Part shown: positions 61,608 through 64,000 of the stretch, in pieces | Numbering within the stretch: the stretch's first letter is position 1 | How the letters are laid out: the number at the start of each line of letters is the position of its first letter | Made by a program: the position numbers and the translations under genes | The notes under the pieces: model-generated | Told to the model about the DNA's origin: nothing | The model's input: the letters and a program-made list of their open reading frames with translations, nothing else | Databases searched by the model: none | NCBI RefSeq assembly: GCF_014199445.1 | Contig: NZ_JACIJS010000005.1 | Span: forward strand, 248,001 to 312,000 | Direction: 5' to 3' | Source of the DNA: Rubricella aquisinus | Lineage (GTDB): Bacteria > Pseudomonadota > Alphaproteobacteria > Rhodobacterales > Rhodobacteraceae | Length of the DNA: 64,000 nt

Positions 61608-62210
61608 CTAGCCCGCGTCCTCGTCGATCATATGCTTGCGCAACAGCGGAAACTGCGTGGCAAGGAACAAGAAAGTCAGGATCATCTGCCCGAATGTATC
61701 AAGCCAGATCCAGACCTCTTCGGAAAAGCCGCGCCAGATGATTTCGTTGAACACCGCCATGAAGGCGAAGAAAAACACCCAGTTGCGGGTGAATTTCATC
61801 CAGCCTTCGTCATCCAGCGCCATCGTCTCCCCCATCAGGTATTGCAGATAGGAGCGGCCTTGCACGAACAACCCGACGCCAAGGATAAAGGCAAACATGC
61901 CATAGACTACCGTTGGCCGCATTTTGGTGAACGTGTCATCATTGAGCCAGACGGTCAGCCCGCCAAACACAACCACGATGATCGCCGTGAACACCGCCAT
62001 ACGCGGCAGCGTCCGTGTCAGCGACCAACTGACCGCCATGGAAACGAGCATCAGCGGCACAAACACCATCGTCGCCGCAACGACCCCGCCATATTCCACG
62101 CCGCCCAGCGTGATCCCGTCAGAGAACCGCTGATAGGCGAAGAAATACACGGCGACCGGCCCAATCTCCAACAGGAGTTTCAGCAAGGGGTTAATCTGCT
62201 TCTCGGCCAT
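61608..62210 (-). CDS. yciB: YciB, inner-membrane intracellular septation-type protein
   Basis: Membrane protein of the YciB/IspZ family, linked to cell envelope synthesis and septation. The start at 62210 is set by GGAGG five bases upstream, giving MAEKQINPLLKLLLEIGPVA and 200 residues. Five to six helices; family segments are LEIGPVAVYFFAYQRF, LTVWLNDDTFTKMRPTVVYG and FFFAFMAVFNEIIWRGFSEE. Upstream on the same strand is an EamA transporter gene with one base between stop and start. Confidence 0.93.
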   Translation of the reverse strand: MAEKQINPLLKLLLEIGPVAVYFFAYQRFSDGITLGGVEYGGVVAATMVFVPLMLVSMAVSWSLTRTLPRMAVFTAIIVVVFGGLTVWLNDDTFTKMRPTVVYGMFAFILGVGLFVQGRSYLQYLMGETMALDDEGWMKFTRNWVFFFAFMAVFNEIIWRGFSEEVWIWLDTFGQMILTFLFLATQFPLLRKHMIDEDAG

Positions 62211-62211
62211 G

Positions 62212-63117
62212 TCAGCCTCCAAATTCCACAAGCACTGCGCCCAGTGCAATTAATGCCATAAGCCCCGCGCGCAATGGCCCGACCGGCTCTTTCAGCACAA
62301 ACCAGCCAATCAGGGCGGCAAAAACGGTCGATGTTTCGCGCAAAACTGCCGCCTCCCCAACGGAATCGAGCCGCGTGGCCAGCATCACCGCGCCAAAACT
62401 GCCCACAGCGACCAACGCCCCAAACGCCCCCTTGCGCAGCAACGGCCCCGGCGCTGGCCGATCCGCCATCCGCCGCCAGCGCACGAGCGCAATCCACGGA
62501 AACACGAACAACCCATCCACCACGAAAAACCAGACAAGGAATTGCAATGGATCGGCGGTCAGCCGGATGCCCCACGCGTCATAGGTGGTGTATCCTGCGG
62601 TGGTCAGCCCACCGATGAAAGCAATGATCAGGGCATTCTTCAGCGCGGCGCGCCCGATCTTCTCCCGCGCGAGATTGACCAGCGCAAGGCTCAGGATCGC
62701 CCCGGACAGCAGCGCCACCCCTGCCCATTGCATCGGCTCGAACACCTCACCGAACACCATGTAGGCAAAAATGACCGTCACAAATGGCGATGTGCCCCGC
62801 ACCACCGGATACACGACCGTATAGGCCGCGCGGCTATAGGCCATCGCCATCAACAGTTTATAGACCGTGTGGATGATCAGCACGCCAACAAGGATCAGCA
62901 AAAGCTGCCGGTCAGGCAGCGGGAAAAAGATCAGCGCAACAGGCAGCGCCGCCGCACCGTAGAAGATATCAATCGCACCCCGCGTCAGCCACGGGTCATA
63001 GCGCCCTTTTTGAAGCGCACCAAAAAGCGCATGCGCCACGGCAGAAAACAGCGCCAGAAACATGGCAAGCTGCGCACCAGCGGGTGTCCCGTCGATGGAG
63101 ATGATGAAGTCAGACAA
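62212..63117 (-). CDS. DMT superfamily transporter (EamA)
   Basis: 301 residues, about ten helices in two EamA repeats: first repeat MFLALFSAVAHALFGALQKG and ALFKLLMAMAYSRAAYTVVY-type stretch (YKLLMAMAYSRAAYTVVYPV), second repeat LLRKGAFGALVAVGSFGAVM and VLRETSTVFAALIGWFVLKE. Substrate unknown. It sits between ftsY and yciB, as in many Rhodobacterales. Confidence 0.9.
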   Translation of the reverse strand: MSDFIISIDGTPAGAQLAMFLALFSAVAHALFGALQKGRYDPWLTRGAIDIFYGAAALPVALIFFPLPDRQLLLILVGVLIIHTVYKLLMAMAYSRAAYTVVYPVVRGTSPFVTVIFAYMVFGEVFEPMQWAGVALLSGAILSLALVNLAREKIGRAALKNALIIAFIGGLTTAGYTTYDAWGIRLTADPLQFLVWFFVVDGLFVFPWIALVRWRRMADRPAPGPLLRKGAFGALVAVGSFGAVMLATRLDSVGEAAVLRETSTVFAALIGWFVLKEPVGPLRAGLMALIALGAVLVEFGG

Positions 63118-63207
63118 GCGGCACCGATACGCTGCGGCAGGCCAGCGCCCGCTCCGCCGGCCATCGCTCGCGCTGGGACAACCGCCCCGGCAAAACCTGT
63201 TCGAGGC

Positions 63208-64000
63208 TCACTCCTCAGCCGCCCCGGTCAGCGCCTTGGCAAATTCATCGGGATCGAAGGGGGACAGATCATCAATCTGCTCACCCACCCCGATCGCATG
63301 AATGGGCAGGCCAAACCGATCCGCAAGGGCGACAAGCACACCACCTTTCGCGGTGCCATCAAGCTTGGTCATCACAAGGCCCGATACATCCGCGACCTTC
63401 TGGAAAATCTCCACCTGCCCGAGCGCGTTTTGCCCGGTCGTCGCATCCAGCACCAAGAGGGTGTTATGCGGCGCATCTGGATCTTTCTTGCGGATCACGC
63501 GCACGATTTTGGCAAGCTCCTCCATCAGATCGGCCCGGTTCTGCAACCGCCCCGCCGTGTCGATCATCAACAAATCGGCACCCTCGGCCTCTGCTCGTGT
63601 CATGGCCTCAAAGGCGAGCGACGCCGGGTCGGAGCCTTCGGGCGCGGTCATCACCGGCACCCCGGCCCGCTCCCCCCAGACCTGCAACTGCTCGACAGCG
63701 GCCGCGCGGAACGTATCGCCTGCTGCGATCACCACCGATTTGCCCGCCGCGCGGAATTGGCTCGCGAGCTTGCCGATGGTCGTCGTTTTGCCCGACCCGT
63801 TGACGCCGACGACCAGCACGACCTGCGGTTTCTTGGGATAGATCGGCATGGGGCGCGCCACCGGCTCAAGGATTTTGGTCACTTCCTGCGCCAAGAACCC
63901 TTTCACGTCCTCTGAGGTGACCTTTCGGCCATAGCGCCCTTCAGCCATGTTCGCTGTGACCTTCAGCGCCGTGGACACGCCCATATCGGCGGTGATCAGC
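63208..64000 (-). CDS. ftsY: FtsY, signal recognition particle receptor (partial, runs off window end)
   Basis: SRP receptor GTPase that brings ribosome-SRP complexes to the inner membrane. About 264 C-terminal residues are present, and the frame continues upstream past 64000 (reads LITADMGVSTALKVTA at the edge). NG-domain motifs: G1 VVGVNGSGKTTTIGKLA, DTFRAAAVEQL, G3 LMIDTAGRLQNRADLMEELA, G4 TKLDGTAKGGVLVA and the closing GVGEQIDDLSPFDPDEFAKA. The N-terminal A domain is outside the window. Confidence 0.97.
   Translation of the reverse strand, partial: LITADMGVSTALKVTANMAEGRYGRKVTSEDVKGFLAQEVTKILEPVARPMPIYPKKPQVVLVVGVNGSGKTTTIGKLASQFRAAGKSVVIAAGDTFRAAAVEQLQVWGERAGVPVMTAPEGSDPASLAFEAMTRAEAEGADLLMIDTAGRLQNRADLMEELAKIVRVIRKKDPDAPHNTLLVLDATTGQNALGQVEIFQKVADVSGLVMTKLDGTAKGGVLVALADRFGLPIHAIGVGEQIDDLSPFDPDEFAKALTGAAEE

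Overview
The window looks like chromosome from an alphaproteobacterium of the Rhodobacterales (roseobacter-type Rhodobacteraceae). The DNA is GC-rich throughout. The gene set points the same way: ybgC-tolQRAB, ruvCAB, a PhyR/NepR/EcfG general stress module, an Hda-PPK-Ppx group, a short bacterial-type ProS, GatCA, CcmCDG, DUF1127, DUF2937, DUF2161 and a Hint-domain protein. No tRNA, rRNA, CRISPR array, prophage or intact insertion sequence was seen. The first gene (tolB) and the last (ftsY) run off the window edges.

Layout. 1-3462: tolB-tolA-tolR-tolQ-ybgC (minus), the trans-envelope Tol system. 3527-6965: phyR, nepR, ecfG and a HisKA_2-type sensor kinase, the general stress response core, with exact EcfG-type promoters. 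7018-8852: a small entericidin-like lipoprotein, an amidoligase and a C26 glutamine amidotransferase behind another EcfG-type promoter. 8849-11693: ruvC-ruvA-ruvB plus a conserved hypothetical (minus). 11918-18546: DUF1127 protein, prmA, a PEP-mutase/isocitrate-lyase-like enzyme, msrA, MATE and MFS transporters, and a dipeptidase. 18826-25458: rpsD, Hint protein, rlmJ, lolD-lolC, DUF2937 protein, proS. 25606-33952: a candidate small RNA, ppx, an orphan TRAP binding protein, ppk, hda, an AI-2E-family transporter, an M35-like metallopeptidase and a UPF0173 hydrolase. 34010-36895: ceramidase-like protein, gatC, gatA, a cold-shock protein.

37115-45390 is the most unusual region. terC is followed by a tightly packed eight-gene run: a 28-residue membrane microprotein, XpaC-like, TelA-like, GSCFA, SPFH-GYF, a lipoprotein, a zinc-ribbon membrane protein, and a TPR protein with a tubulin-tyrosine-ligase-like ATP-grasp domain. 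I read it as a coherent, poorly described membrane-associated system related to tellurite/Ter-type stress modules. It converges on a 1703-residue protein with tandem Ig-like repeats and a von Willebrand A domain (45396-50507).

50836-64000: secreted 5'-nucleotidase; a relatively AT-rich patch with a lipoprotein and its broken tandem paralogue; a class III aminotransferase; GFA protein; DUF2161; a two-gene DUF unit (Rho_N-like and DUF3140) behind a fifth EcfG-type promoter; EamA transporter; DUF952; pyrD; ccmC-ccmD-ccmG; a hypothetical; yciB; EamA transporter; partial ftsY. The five GGAAC-N16/17-CGTT matches link the stress regulators with the lipoprotein/amidoligase and DUF3140 units, so a small EcfG regulon can be predicted from sequence alone.
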